Shown: positions 27,789 through 37,657, counted from the stretch's first letter. The stretch is 64,000 nt of DNA from Firmicutes bacterium HGW-Firmicutes-15 (GCA_002840245.1 PHAA01000009.1:1-64000), one strand, 5' to 3'. Translations and numbers: made by a program. The notes: generated from the sequence alone by a model not told the origin.

Positions 27789-30362
27789 CTACTTTCCTGC
27801 ATGTTCTTTCCACCGGTACAATGTCATTAATGCATCACGAGGACTAAGACTATCTATATTAAGCTGTTCCAGTTCAACCAGAACCATGTTTCTATCATCT
27901 TGAAAAAGGCTCATTTGTTCAAGTCCAGACTTCGGTTTATGACCTTCATCTATTTCCAGACCGCCCAAAATATCATAGGCCCTGGTAATAATACTGTTCG
28001 GAATCCCTGCCAATTTGGCCACATGGATGCCATAACTCTTGTCAGCCTTGCCTGGCAATACCTTTTTGAGGAAGCTAACCACTTCCCCGGATTCCAGTAC
28101 CGATACAGATAGGTTGAAGATACCCGAACGGCTGTCTGCCAAACGCGTCAATTCGTGGTAATGGGTTGCAAAAAGAGTTTTAGCCTCGATTTTATCGTGT
28201 ATAAATTCACTAGCTGCTTGGGCTATACTCAAACCATCATAGGTACTTGTCCCTCGACCAATTTCATCAAGTATAACCAGGCTGTTCTTACTAGCGCTGT
28301 TTATTATCTTGGCAAGTTCAAGCATCTCCATCATAAATGTGCTTTGACCTGCAGCCAGGTCGTCCGAAGCGCCAACGCGGGTGAAAACACGGTCTACTAT
28401 ACCAATTCTAGCCTCATCAGCAGGAACAAAGCTACCCATCTGCGCCATGATGGTCAAAATAGCAGTCTGCCGCATATAGGTGCTTTTTCCACCCATGTTA
28501 GGCCCGGTGATAATTGCAAAGCGATATGTATGATTATCCAATTTAATATCATTAGGGACAAATCGTGCATCTTGCAGAGATTTTTCTACCACCGGATGGC
28601 GTCCTGCTTTGATCTCAATTTTACCATCCTGGCTTAAAACCGGACGTACATAATCATTAAGATAAGCCACTTGGGCAAGGGAAGCCAAAATATCTAAAAC
28701 AGCTACTGAACCTGCGCTATCCAGGATAGATGATATATAGTTTTGAAGATTGTCGCGTATTTCCAGGAAACAGTTATATTCCAGTTCATATAGTTTTTCC
28801 CTGGCGCCAAGTATTTTTTCTTCATAGTTCTTTAATTCTTCATTTATAAAACGCTCGGCATTGACCAGGGTCTGCTTTCTTATGTAATCCTGAGGAATCG
28901 AGGTGCGATTGCTATTGCCGATTTCTATATAATAGCCAAATACTCGGTTAAAACCTATTTTTAACGATTTAATGCCGGTGCGTTCTTTTTCTCGATTTTC
29001 AAAATCAATCAGCCATGTTTTTCCCTGTGAAGCCAATCGTTTAAACTCATCAATTTCCTCATGGTAACCCTCTTTTATGATTCCACCTTCTTTTATAGAC
29101 ATGGGTGGATCATCGTGAATGGCCTTATCAAGGATTTCATAAACCTCCAGCAGCGGGTCAAGCTGAGCAATTTCCAAAAGTAAAGAGCCCTTACAGTATC
29201 CTAATATTTCCTTAATGACCGGGAGTACCCCCAGAGAATTCTTTAAAGCCAGCAAATCTCTCGGGCTTACTATTCCGCTGCCCAGTTTACCCGCCAACCG
29301 CTCCAGATCATAAATCTTATTCAGCAATTCGCGACTTTCCTGACGCAGTTTCAGTCCATTCAGCAATTCTTCCACTGAATCCAAGCGCCGGTTCAGCTGT
29401 TCAATATCCATCAAAGGCTGTTCCACCCATTTTCTCATGGACCTTTTACCCATAGGGGTACGGCATTGATCCAGAATTGCCAGCAGGGATCCCTCCTTCC
29501 TTCCATCTCGGAGGGAAGAAGTGAGTTCTAAGTTCCGGCGGGTAAAAGCGTCCAATTCCATGAAACTTCTGTTCTGATATACGGAAATGTTCTGAATATG
29601 ATTTAGCCTCGATTTTTGCGTTTTGTACAAAAAAGATATGATGGCTCCTGCTGCCATTACTCCAGCGGTATAATCCTTTAACCCGTATCCATCCAAGCTA
29701 GCTACGCTGAAATGCTGTATTAATACTTGCCGGGCTTCTTCCAATGTCGTCATACCTTCATTTATTCTCGTAAATAACATGTCCTTGCGGGAGAAATCAT
29801 CCTGCCACAGAGAGTCCAAGATACTTGCTGCTGGTAAAAGGCATTCTGCCGGTTCCACCCTCTGTAACTCGCTATCCAGAATGGCTTGGCTATCAGAACC
29901 GCTCATCTCCGTCACCCAAAAAGATCCTGTGGAAATATCAATATAGGCAAAGCCAATCAATTCTTCTACAACAATGACTGCAGCCAGGTAATTATTTCTG
30001 CCCTCATCCAGCATCATATCGTCCAATATGGTTCCCGGCGTAATGATTCTGGTAACTTCCCGTTTAACGATACCAATTGCTTGTTTGGGATCTTCAACCT
30101 GGTCGCATATGGCAACTTTGTACCCCTTGCCTATAAGACGGGCTATGTAGTTATTAACCGCATGATGAGGCACCCCGCACATTGGAATTTTCGTGCCCCC
30201 TCCATCTCGGGCAGTCAGAACAATCTCCAGCTCCCTCGAAGCGATCTGGGCATCCTCAAAAAACATCTCATAAAAATCACCCAGGCGAAAGAGAAGAATT
30301 GAATCCTGCTGGTCTTTTTTAATGCTCAAATATTGTTCTATCATGGGCGTATAACCTGCCAC
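27789..30362 (-). CDS. mutS: DNA mismatch repair protein MutS
   Basis: This ATPase recognises mismatches. The mismatch-binding domain near the N-terminus has LFRLGDFYEMFFEDA, with the intercalating F-x-E type motif. The ATPase domain shows Walker A TGPNMGGKSTYMRQ and Walker B SLVILDEIGRGTSTYDG. The helix-turn-helix at the end carries GKADKSYGIHVAKLAGIP. Its 857 residues are typical. The start is GTG with GGGAGG upstream. It is the first gene of an operon with two metabolic-type genes, mutL, a methyltransferase, miaA and hfq. Confidence 0.97.
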   Translation of the reverse strand: MAGYTPMIEQYLSIKKDQQDSILLFRLGDFYEMFFEDAQIASRELEIVLTARDGGGTKIPMCGVPHHAVNNYIARLIGKGYKVAICDQVEDPKQAIGIVKREVTRIITPGTILDDMMLDEGRNNYLAAVIVVEELIGFAYIDISTGSFWVTEMSGSDSQAILDSELQRVEPAECLLPAASILDSLWQDDFSRKDMLFTRINEGMTTLEEARQVLIQHFSVASLDGYGLKDYTAGVMAAGAIISFLYKTQKSRLNHIQNISVYQNRSFMELDAFTRRNLELTSSLRDGRKEGSLLAILDQCRTPMGKRSMRKWVEQPLMDIEQLNRRLDSVEELLNGLKLRQESRELLNKIYDLERLAGKLGSGIVSPRDLLALKNSLGVLPVIKEILGYCKGSLLLEIAQLDPLLEVYEILDKAIHDDPPMSIKEGGIIKEGYHEEIDEFKRLASQGKTWLIDFENREKERTGIKSLKIGFNRVFGYYIEIGNSNRTSIPQDYIRKQTLVNAERFINEELKNYEEKILGAREKLYELEYNCFLEIRDNLQNYISSILDSAGSVAVLDILASLAQVAYLNDYVRPVLSQDGKIEIKAGRHPVVEKSLQDARFVPNDIKLDNHTYRFAIITGPNMGGKSTYMRQTAILTIMAQMGSFVPADEARIGIVDRVFTRVGASDDLAAGQSTFMMEMLELAKIINSASKNSLVILDEIGRGTSTYDGLSIAQAASEFIHDKIEAKTLFATHYHELTRLADSRSGIFNLSVSVLESGEVVSFLKKVLPGKADKSYGIHVAKLAGIPNSIITRAYDILGGLEIDEGHKPKSGLEQMSLFQDDRNMVLVELEQLNIDSLSPRDALMTLYRWKEHAGK

Positions 30363-30406
30363 TTTTTACAATACCTCCCTGGGAAATATAATTTAAACTG
30401 CATACA

Positions 30407-30437
30407 AAGAAAGACTTAGTAAATCTAAGCCTTTCTT
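30407..30437 (-). terminator. Terminator downstream of the ricA-like gene
   Basis: AAGAAAGACTTAG and CTAAGCCTTTCTT form a 13-bp stem with one mismatch and a 5-nt loop, followed on the minus strand by TTTGT. It separates the ricA-like gene from mutS, which therefore probably has its own promoter. Confidence 0.75.
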
Positions 30438-30461
30438 ATGATAATTCATTTTCAGAATAAG

Positions 30462-30845
30462 CTACATACCGCAGCTGCCACCGCAGGAACCGCAATCGGA
30501 AGAGCATTCTTCACCGGATATAGCCTGATTTAGGGCAAAATACACACCCTGCATGAGATTATTAAATTTCTCCTGCACCTGGATAAGTTCTTGCACCATC
30601 GGATTGGTGTTGAGCTGTTGCTGCAATATTTCCAAGTGGTTCTCTTCTGTAGGAGTAACCAGCAGGCCATCCTGCAGCTTGTTGTCAGTCTTAGCTCTGG
30701 CTTCCTGATAGCGCGCAATCAAGCTGGAAGCTTCCTGGTCCTCGCTAAGCCTAATCTGCATGTTCTTCAGAGCATCAATCTCTGAGGATTGCGATATGGC
30801 TGCACCTAATTCAAAGGCCATTTTAATAATTTCGTCTGTAGTCAC
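30462..30845 (-). CDS. YlbF/YmcA-family protein (RicA/RicF-like) with Cys-rich tail
   Basis: The 127-residue helical protein belongs to the YlbF/YmcA family, whose Bacillus members RicA and RicF join RicT to guide RNase Y in mRNA processing. The family's helical hairpin is seen in residues 1-110. The tail CSSDCGSCGGSCGM has four cysteines suited to the 4Fe-4S cluster known for the Ric complex. The order miaB-this gene-mutS matches the Bacillus ymcB-ymcA-mutS neighbourhood, so it is more likely the RicA counterpart. The start is GTG with GGGAGG. Confidence 0.8.
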   Translation of the reverse strand: MTTDEIIKMAFELGAAISQSSEIDALKNMQIRLSEDQEASSLIARYQEARAKTDNKLQDGLLVTPTEENHLEILQQQLNTNPMVQELIQVQEKFNNLMQGVYFALNQAISGEECSSDCGSCGGSCGM

Positions 30846-30879
30846 TCTTTATTCCTCCCGTTCATCTTTTTATTAGTTT

Positions 30880-30950
30880 TCACCCTCCACCCTTCGGGTA
30901 CTACTGGTGCTCCCGTTGGTCGCAATTAAGATTGCGGATGCAATTAAGGT
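30880..30950. repeat. Dispersed repeat, copy 1 (single unit)
   Basis: On the minus strand this reads AACCTTAATTGCATCCGCAA...GCGACCAACGGGAGCACC...AGTAGTACCCGAAGGGTGGAGGGTG. It begins directly after the miaB stop codon. The same words occur in tandem at 49459-49712 and inside the element at 60815-61088. The GGGAGCACCAGTAGTACCC core can fold weakly. Confidence 0.8.
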
Positions 30951-32290
30951 TACACTGTTTCAGCAAATACAGAAAAAGTCTTTCCTTTAGTTATTTTAAC
31001 ATTTATTAACTTTCCTATTAAGTCTTTGGAACCAGAAAATATAACAATGCGATTATTTCGGGTTCGGGCAGTTAGTTTATCCTCATTGGTTTTACTAATG
31101 CCTTCCACCAGAACATTCTGGATGCTACCTTCCAGGGTTCGATTCAATTCAGCCGCAATTCCATATTGAAGCTCATTTAAACGAATCAATCTATTCTTTT
31201 TCACATCTAGGTCAAGTTGATCATCCATTAGGGCTGCTCTGGTGCCGCTGCGAATGGAATATAAGAAGGTAAAGGCAGCATCAAATCTCACCTTTTCCAC
31301 CATATCCAGAGTTTCTAAAAAATCGGACTCTGTTTCTCCGGGGAACCCCACAATCAAATCGCTGGTAATTGCAACTCCGGGTATTTGTTCTCTCATCTTA
31401 TCCACTAGTTTCAGATAATGATCACGGGTATAACCACGGTTCATCTTTTGTAAAATAGTATTACTTCCAGCTTGCAGAGGAACATGAATGTGCTCGCATA
31501 ATTTCTCCCCATTGGCAATGGTATCGATAAGTTTATCAGACATATCCTTGGGATGAGATGTGGCAAAACGAATTCTATCCAATCCTTCAACTTTATCTGC
31601 CATCACCAGGAGATCAGCAAAATCATAATTTTCACTTAAACCTTTACCATAGGAATTAACATTTTGCCCTAGAAAGGTTACTTCCTTATAGCCAGAATTG
31701 ACTAATTGTATCACTTCAGTAATAATTTCCTGAGGATGCCTACTTCTTTCCCGCCCTCGGGTATAGGGAACGATACAGTAACTACAGAAATTATTGCACC
31801 CATACATAATATTTACGAAAGCACTGATGCCTTCCTTGCGTTTCGAAGGTAGTGACTCAATAACTTCCCCATGTTGCTGCCAGACCTGTACCACTTTCTT
31901 TTGGGTGGCTCGAAACTGTTCGATAAGATAGGGTAATTCGTGCAGATTATGGGTTCCAAAAATGATGTCGACACCCTGCCTTTTCAGCCTGGTCACAACC
32001 CCAGGCAGTTGAGCCATACAGCCACCGAAGGCAATAATAAGATTTGGGTGCTTTTTCTTGAGTTTATTGATTTCTCCCAGTTTTCCATATACCTTGTTTT
32101 CGGCAGAATGCCTGACACTACAAGTATTAAATAGTACCAGGTCAGCTTCTACTAGCGCGGCTTCTTCTATATAACCCATGCCATCAAGTAAACCCGAGAT
32201 TATTTCAGAATCACGAACATTCATCTGACAGCCGTAAGTGAGAATGTGATATGTTAACTTTTTCCCATTCTTATGGGATTCTTCGATCAT
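30950..32290 (-). CDS. miaB: tRNA-2-methylthio-N6-dimethylallyladenosine synthase MiaB
   Basis: This radical-SAM enzyme methylthiolates i6A37 in tRNA. The auxiliary-cluster cysteines are C21 in TYGCQMN, C57 in FNTCSVR and C91 in FGGCMAQ. The radical-SAM cluster is C165/C169/C172 in YGCNNFCSYCIVPY. A TRAM domain closes the 446-residue chain. AAGGATGATTATTA precedes the ATG. A short fragment matching its first cluster motif lies beyond the psd islet at 34136-34207. Confidence 0.96.
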   Translation of the reverse strand: MIEESHKNGKKLTYHILTYGCQMNVRDSEIISGLLDGMGYIEEAALVEADLVLFNTCSVRHSAENKVYGKLGEINKLKKKHPNLIIAFGGCMAQLPGVVTRLKRQGVDIIFGTHNLHELPYLIEQFRATQKKVVQVWQQHGEVIESLPSKRKEGISAFVNIMYGCNNFCSYCIVPYTRGRERSRHPQEIITEVIQLVNSGYKEVTFLGQNVNSYGKGLSENYDFADLLVMADKVEGLDRIRFATSHPKDMSDKLIDTIANGEKLCEHIHVPLQAGSNTILQKMNRGYTRDHYLKLVDKMREQIPGVAITSDLIVGFPGETESDFLETLDMVEKVRFDAAFTFLYSIRSGTRAALMDDQLDLDVKKNRLIRLNELQYGIAAELNRTLEGSIQNVLVEGISKTNEDKLTARTRNNRIVIFSGSKDLIGKLINVKITKGKTFSVFAETV

Positions 32291-32404
32291 TAATAATCAT
32301 CCTTAATTTTTGATTAATATTACACCAAACTGGACTAAATAACAAAGGGCTTTTGTTCGTCAGTTCATCTATAAATTATAGCTTTCGCTGGAGTTGTTCT
32401 TTGT

Positions 32405-32551
32405 CTATATATCATGCAGGTCTGGCACTATGGATCTAGTCATCAACCAGTCCTGGATTTCTCTCTCTAGTAACGTACAGGCGTGATAAGTTCGTAGTAC
32501 ATCCTTCACATAATAAGAACAATCCGACCTAGAATCGTTACTTCTAAGTTT
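32405..32551 (-). pseudogene. Possible C-terminal gene remnant, unidentified
   Basis: The minus strand is open for about 48 codons with no start, reading ...SDCSYYVKDVLRTYHA... and ...LLEREIQDWLMTRS..., and ends with TAG at 32405. Its amphipathic, protein-like composition differs from the AT-rich psd gene beside it. I do not recognise a family. The 267-nt gap between miaB and psd holds nothing else that I can support. Confidence 0.35.
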
Positions 32552-32557
32552 GTATTA

Positions 32558-33451
32558 TTATCTAACTGCTTTTTCTCCTATTTTTTCGCCCATAACTACA
32601 TTTGTTTCATATCCTTTATTTGTCTGATCAATTATATCTTCATCTAGTTTTACATTACTCTTCTCAAAAAATAGTATGGTAGTTGAGCCACCAAATTTAA
32701 AATATCCTTTTTCATCACCTTTTTTGACTCTTTTTCCCGGAACATAAGTTTGTATTATTGATCCCACAAATGTTGCACCTACTTCTATACATAATACATC
32801 ACCGAAATTATCTGAATGAAAAATGCTCCATTCTCTTAAATTTTTACAGAAAAGCTCAGTTACTGACTTTAGTGCAATTGGATTCACAGAATAATAATCA
32901 CCTTTTATTTTTTTTGTTTCTTCACATATACCATTATCAATAAAGCTAAACCTGTGACAATCCGTTGGACTGAGTCGAAGAATTAGGCAGGTACCTTCTG
33001 AAAACTTTGATACTAATCTTGAGTCATTGATAAGCTTGTTAAAGCTATACGTATAACCTTTAACTTGTACTAATTTATTCAAGTCAATATTATCATAAGC
33101 CACAAGTTTGCCATCACCAGGAGATATTAGTGAGCCTAATACGCTATCTATAGGTCTTGACTCTTTAGTCAGTTTTCTAGTAAAAAAATCATTAAATGAT
33201 TCGAATTGATCCAGTTTTTTTTCACAGATACATATATCAATACCAAAATCTCTAATGAAAGCCGAAATCTTTTTTTTGCTCATTTTACTATCACAGAAGC
33301 AGCCATATATCTTAGAAAAAAGCTTTTTCTTAACTATTAATTCTAATAGCTTCATTCCAATCGGTGAAGAATAAATCCACCTAAGATATGTATCTCCTAC
33401 TACTTGCTCAATCTCATATTTCTTAGTTCTTCTATTATAAAATTTATTCAT
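32558..33451 (-). CDS. psd: Phosphatidylserine decarboxylase proenzyme
   Basis: The enzyme makes phosphatidylethanolamine from phosphatidylserine. The self-cleavage site is GGST in [12 protein letters not shown] near residue 255, where the serine becomes the pyruvoyl group. The conserved FNDFFTRKL and [11 protein letters not shown] segments are present. The 297-residue length fits the clostridial type. The gene is markedly richer in A and T than its neighbours and lies in an islet between miaB and a miaB-like fragment. pssA is not nearby, so acquisition as a single gene is plausible. Confidence 0.93.
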   Translation of the reverse strand: MNKFYNRRTKKYEIEQVVGDTYLRWIYSSPIGMKLLELIVKKKLFSKIYGCFCDSKMSKKKISAFIRDFGIDICICEKKLDQFESFNDFFTRKLTKESRPIDSVLGSLISPGDGKLVAYDNIDLNKLVQVKGYTYSFNKLINDSRLVSKFSEGTCLILRLSPTDCHRFSFIDNGICEETKKIKGDYYSVNPIALKSVTELFCKNLREWSIFHSDNFGDVLCIEVGATFVGSIIQTYVPGKRVKKGDEKGYFKFGGSTTILFFEKSNVKLDEDIIDQTNKGYETNVVMGEKIGEKAVR

Positions 33452-33698
33452 AATATAAACCTAAACCCTTTCATGCAAATAAAGTGATTGATTATTATTA
33501 TCACTTGTTATCTATATTGTAAATATATAATACTTGAATTTCGTATAAATTTACTTGGACAAAACCGCTGTCGTGTTGGTAAGGCGACGAAATCTGTAAT
33601 CCAGGATCATAATCTATTGAAACTTCCTGAATTGTCTGCAAATGCCTTAATATTTATATGCAGTGCTTACTGCTAATAACTTTTAAGGCGAATGCAAC

Positions 33699-33998
33699 AT
33701 GGAAAACCCGGAACAAATATTAATACGGATGAAAGAAGACATCCTGCTTCGCGGCCTATCAAAAAGCACACTGGAAAGCTACCCCTCAAAAGCCCGAATT
33801 TTTTCGGAGTATTATAAACGCCCAAAAAAACAGCTAAATGAACAAGACATTCGCAATTTCCTTTGCTATTTAATTAACGAGAAAAAGGTTGCGCCCGCAA
33901 CTGCGAATAATTACAGTGCAGCCATACGGTTTCTCTTTGCCGTAAGAACTTACCCAACAAAAGCAAAAAATAATCCGTACCCTATCCCGCCTGGATGA
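33699..33998 (+). pseudogene. Tyrosine recombinase fragment (N-terminal SAM-like domain only)
   Basis: The 99 residues match the phage-integrase SAM-like N-terminal domain: ILLRGLSKSTLESYPSKARIFSEYY, LNEQDIRNFLCYLINEKKVAPATANNYSAAIRFLFAV. The reading frame stops at 33998 and the catalytic domain with its R-H-R-Y residues is absent. This type of recombinase is often found next to IS91-like elements. Only a weak AAGGCG precedes the ATG. It is one of few plus-strand genes in this part and is almost certainly inactive. Confidence 0.8.
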
Positions 33999-34135
33999 TT
34001 TTTATTGCTTTTCTGATGATATCGACCTAGGTAAAAGATGGTAAAGTAGAAAGGCTCGTTTTCTATTCGAATCGGGGTGAAATGACACATAACTTCTACT
34101 ACAACTAAAATGTGGTTCAACCCATTTATATCGCA

Positions 34136-34207
34136 CTACCTCAAAGCGTTGATCTGACAGCCATATGTTAAAATGTGGTATCTACGAGGATTATCCAAAT
34201 GATTCAT
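34136..34207 (-). pseudogene. miaB-like 5' fragment (23 codons)
   Basis: The minus strand reads MNHLDNPRRYHILTYGCQINALR then TAG. YHILTYGCQxN is identical in 10 of 11 residues to residues 14-24 of the complete MiaB at 30950-32290 and includes its first cluster cysteine. There is no ribosome site and nothing follows. It lies 23 nt past the rpe stop, so psd and the recombinase fragment sit between two miaB 5' ends in the same orientation. Confidence 0.75.
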
Positions 34208-34229
34208 GATAGGGAATTCCTTTACTAAG

Positions 34230-34892
34230 TTAATTATTTTGAGCAGAAATATGCTTTAGCTTTTTTACAGCCTGACCGATATCGGCAGCTTTAAAAATAT
34301 ATGAACCTGCTACCAGTACATTTGCACCTGCATTCACCACTTCTTGACCAGTATCAGCATTTATCCCTCCATCAACCTGCAAATAGGCGGATGAACCAGA
34401 CCTGTCCAGCATAGCTTTTAAGGAGGCAATTTTCCCGGTTACTGAGGAGATGAAACTCTGACCGCCAAAACCTGGATTAACACTCATCGCCAGGATCAGG
34501 TCCAGGTCTGACAGTACATTTTCCACAACTGATACGGGAGTGCCAGGATTAAGTGCTACGCCTGCTTTTATTCCGGCATCCTTAATCATATAAATAATTC
34601 GATGCAAATGGGGACATACCTCGGCATGAACCGTAATGAGATCAGCACCAGCCTTAATAAAGGCGGGAATAATATTCTCCGGTCTCTCTATCATCAAATG
34701 AACATCCATGAAGAGTTTAGTCTCCTGTTTAATATCAGCCACTATTTGCGGACCAATGGTAATGTTCGGCACAAAATGTCCATCCATAACATCGATATGC
34801 AGCCAATCAGCCCCGGCGTTCTCCACTTTATGTACATCTTCAGCCAAATTTGCAAAATTAGCTGATAGAATCGAAGGTGCAAGTAAAGCCAC
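34230..34892 (-). CDS. rpe: Ribulose-phosphate 3-epimerase
   Basis: This TIM-barrel enzyme interconverts ribulose 5-phosphate and xylulose 5-phosphate. LAPSILSANFANL at the N-terminus, WLHIDVMDGHFVPNIT, MSVNPGFGGQSF and VDGGINADT are the metal and phosphate sites. The protein has 220 residues. The start is GTG and overlaps the rsgA stop in TAGTG, so it is coupled to rsgA. Confidence 0.97.
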   Translation of the reverse strand: MALLAPSILSANFANLAEDVHKVENAGADWLHIDVMDGHFVPNITIGPQIVADIKQETKLFMDVHLMIERPENIIPAFIKAGADLITVHAEVCPHLHRIIYMIKDAGIKAGVALNPGTPVSVVENVLSDLDLILAMSVNPGFGGQSFISSVTGKIASLKAMLDRSGSSAYLQVDGGINADTGQEVVNAGANVLVAGSYIFKAADIGQAVKKLKHISAQNN

Positions 34893-35770
34893 TAGTAAGA
34901 TCTCTCCTTTTCCATGGTTTCCTCCAGCATAGCTATATAATTGTGATAACGTGACAGCAGTATTTTCTGTTCTTCAACAGCCGTTTTAATTCCGCACTCA
35001 TTTTCCCGATAGTGCAGACAATTATCAAACTTGCAAATGTGGGAAAAAGCATCAAAATCAGGAAAGTAATTGCGCAGCTCTTCTCTTCTAAGAACCGGCA
35101 TATCCATGACACTAAACCCAGGGGTATCAACTATCCACCCTCCACGAGGCAAAGGATATAGTTCCGAATGCCTGGTAGTGTGCTTACCCCGGCCAATTTT
35201 ACTGCTAACCTCCTGAGTTCTTACATTTACTTCCCCGGTTAGGTATTTGAGCATACTGGATTTGCCGGTTCCTGATGGTCCTGCAAAGACCGCAATTTCG
35301 CCAGCAACATTATCGCTCAAAGTCTCCATGCCAATATTTTGTTTGGCAGATGTTTGAATAACCTTAAAGCTGGCGGGATAGTAGTTTAAAATCATACTAG
35401 TCTGCTCATCTGGAGCTAGATCACACTTGTTAAGAATGATATAAGGAGTAATTCGATTAAATTCCGCTAGAAAAAGCAGACGGTCCAGCAGTACCAGGTC
35501 AGGCTTAGGCTTGTCGCAGGCCATTACAATTAATACCAATGTTACATTGGCTACCCAGGGCCGGTTAAGCTCATTGTCACGTGGCAGGACCTTTTCCAGA
35601 ATACCCTGGCCGATTTCCAGCGGGGTAAACATCACCCGGTCTCCACTCAGTATTTTTTGCTTAACCTTACCTCTCAATTTACATTCATAAATGTTACTTT
35701 TATGGTCCTGTACATAATAGAAACCGCCATAATTTTTTAATACCAGGCCTTGCTCTTGCGTCACGGTCAT
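34892..35770 (-). CDS. rsgA: Ribosome small-subunit GTPase RsgA
   Basis: This circularly permuted GTPase assists 30S maturation. The NKCD motif (ILNKCDLA) precedes the P-loop GPSGTGKSSML and DTPG, the permuted order. A zinc site CKFDNCLHYRENEC closes the protein. I start at the ATG at 35770, which has GGAGG 6 nt upstream (292 residues); the track start lacks one. It lies 29 nt after prkC. Confidence 0.96.
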   Translation of the reverse strand: MTVTQEQGLVLKNYGGFYYVQDHKSNIYECKLRGKVKQKILSGDRVMFTPLEIGQGILEKVLPRDNELNRPWVANVTLVLIVMACDKPKPDLVLLDRLLFLAEFNRITPYIILNKCDLAPDEQTSMILNYYPASFKVIQTSAKQNIGMETLSDNVAGEIAVFAGPSGTGKSSMLKYLTGEVNVRTQEVSSKIGRGKHTTRHSELYPLPRGGWIVDTPGFSVMDMPVLRREELRNYFPDFDAFSHICKFDNCLHYRENECGIKTAVEEQKILLSRYHNYIAMLEETMEKERSY

Positions 35771-35799
35771 GTTTGTCCTCCGGTTATATCCATCTAGGT

Positions 35800-37641
35800 T
35801 CACAAAAGCGGGTAAGTTTTAGTGGGAATGTCATTGAGCAGAACTTCAGCTGTTCCGGTTCCACTATAATTTATGCCCACACTGACCGTTTCACCAGCTC
35901 TGTGAAGAATACTATAAACTTGTCGAGTTCCTCTAGCGTCATTAACACGTATCACTACTTTATAATATTGCTGGTCCGATGGCAGCTTGAATTCCAGGGT
36001 TTGGGTTTTAGAGACAGGCCCTGGCCCGGTGCTAAGAGTAATTATTACTTTAGTTCCTTCATCTACCAGAACCCCCGCGGCAGTATCCTGATCCGCTACT
36101 TGATCGGCAAAATATGCAGTGCTTTCCTGTCGTTTAATTTCACCTAAGACCAGCTTATTTTCCTGCAGTTTTTTGGTAGCGGCATCTTGTGTCAATCCCT
36201 TTAAATTAGGCATAGCTACCTTATTGGGAGCTTTACCTTTACTAACTGCATAATTTACGCTAGTTCCTGGTTTAGCCATGGTATCAGCTTCCGGTTTTTG
36301 GGCAAGGACTATTCCCTCAGCTTTTGTTTCATCATAACGTCCCTCAGGTTCTCCCAGATTCAAACCTATTTTAGCTAGTCTATCCCCGGCCGCCTTAACA
36401 TCAATTCCGACGATATTCGGCACTTTAACCTTCTCCGAGCCCAGACTGATTTTCACATTAATCTTAGCATTAGCTTTTACCTTACGACCTTTAAGCGGGT
36501 CCTGGGAAATGACTGCATCCTTTTCAACCGTGTCACTAGCCTCATAGCCAATTACATTCATTACCAGATCAAGTTTTTCAAGTTCATTCTGTCCTTTGGT
36601 GATGTTCATCCCTACAATATCAGGCACGGCAATCTCTTTGCCAAAGATATTTGGCCCCATCGTATACATAACTCCGAAGAGAAGCCCGATAATCGCCATC
36701 GCGATTAACGCTACACCTGCAGGACGTAATTTCCTCTTTTTCACATTAGCTTCATCCCTTTCTCCCAGCCCTGTTGTCATAGCCATGGATTTATTACCGC
36801 TGCGCTTGCCAGCGTATTTTGCGGTTTCATTATTCATGTTTAACAGTGCATTACGCATGTCCAATGCTGTAGAAAATCGGTTGGCTGGAACTTTCTCCAT
36901 CGCTTTATATATTATGCCCTCTAATGCGGGCGGTATTGCATTATTTATGTTGCGAGGAGAAGGCGGAATATCATGGATATGCCGGAGCGCTATCGTTATG
37001 GGGCTATCAGCATCGAAAGGAACTTTGCCAGTAAGCATTTCATACAGGATACATCCTATAGAATAGATGTCAGTGGTTCTATTGATGGCTTCTCCCCGAG
37101 CCTGCTCCGGTGAAAAGTAGTGAACTGACCCGACAATGTTGTTTCCATAAGTAATTGTTCCAGTGCTAACTGCTCTTGCTATACCGAAATCAGCTACTTT
37201 TACCATTCCATGTTCAGTAATCAGGATGTTATGAGGTTTAATATCCCGGTGAATAATGCCTTTCTCATGGGCATGATGAACCCCGTCACACACCATTATG
37301 GCAATATCAACCGCCCGTTCTATTGAGAGTGGGGCCTGACTGCGGATCATGTCTTTCAAGGTCTTTCCATCCACTAACTCCATGACAATGTAATAAATAT
37401 CATTTTCTTGTCCAACATCATAAATATTCACAATGTTAGGATGAGAAATACGCGCTGCAGACAAAGCCTCGGTTTTAAATTTCTCCACAAAATTCTTGTC
37501 CCGGGAAAATTCATCTTTCAATATTTTGACAGCGACAATTCTATCCAGAACTCTGTCCCTAGCCTTATAGACGGTGGACATTCCGCCTTCCCCAATTATC
37601 TCGATTAACTCATAGCGACCACCTAATACCGTGCCGTTCAA
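35800..37641 (-). CDS. prkC: Ser/Thr protein kinase with PASTA repeats (PrkC/Stk1)
   Basis: This membrane kinase senses peptidoglycan fragments and is known in Bacillus to act in germination and cell-wall control. The kinase domain covers residues 10-270 with IGEGGMSTVYKA, HRDIKPHN and VADFGIAR. One transmembrane helix (GVALIAMAIIGLLFGVMYT) is followed by three PASTA repeats, each opening like VPDIVGM, VPNIVGI or MPNLKGL. The start is TTG with AGGAGGT. The cognate phosphatase is immediately upstream in the operon. Confidence 0.96.
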   Translation of the reverse strand: MNGTVLGGRYELIEIIGEGGMSTVYKARDRVLDRIVAVKILKDEFSRDKNFVEKFKTEALSAARISHPNIVNIYDVGQENDIYYIVMELVDGKTLKDMIRSQAPLSIERAVDIAIMVCDGVHHAHEKGIIHRDIKPHNILITEHGMVKVADFGIARAVSTGTITYGNNIVGSVHYFSPEQARGEAINRTTDIYSIGCILYEMLTGKVPFDADSPITIALRHIHDIPPSPRNINNAIPPALEGIIYKAMEKVPANRFSTALDMRNALLNMNNETAKYAGKRSGNKSMAMTTGLGERDEANVKKRKLRPAGVALIAMAIIGLLFGVMYTMGPNIFGKEIAVPDIVGMNITKGQNELEKLDLVMNVIGYEASDTVEKDAVISQDPLKGRKVKANAKINVKISLGSEKVKVPNIVGIDVKAAGDRLAKIGLNLGEPEGRYDETKAEGIVLAQKPEADTMAKPGTSVNYAVSKGKAPNKVAMPNLKGLTQDAATKKLQENKLVLGEIKRQESTAYFADQVADQDTAAGVLVDEGTKVIITLSTGPGPVSKTQTLEFKLPSDQQYYKVVIRVNDARGTRQVYSILHRAGETVSVGINYSGTGTAEVLLNDIPTKTYPLL

Positions 37642-37657
37642 TATCCGTACCTCCTAA

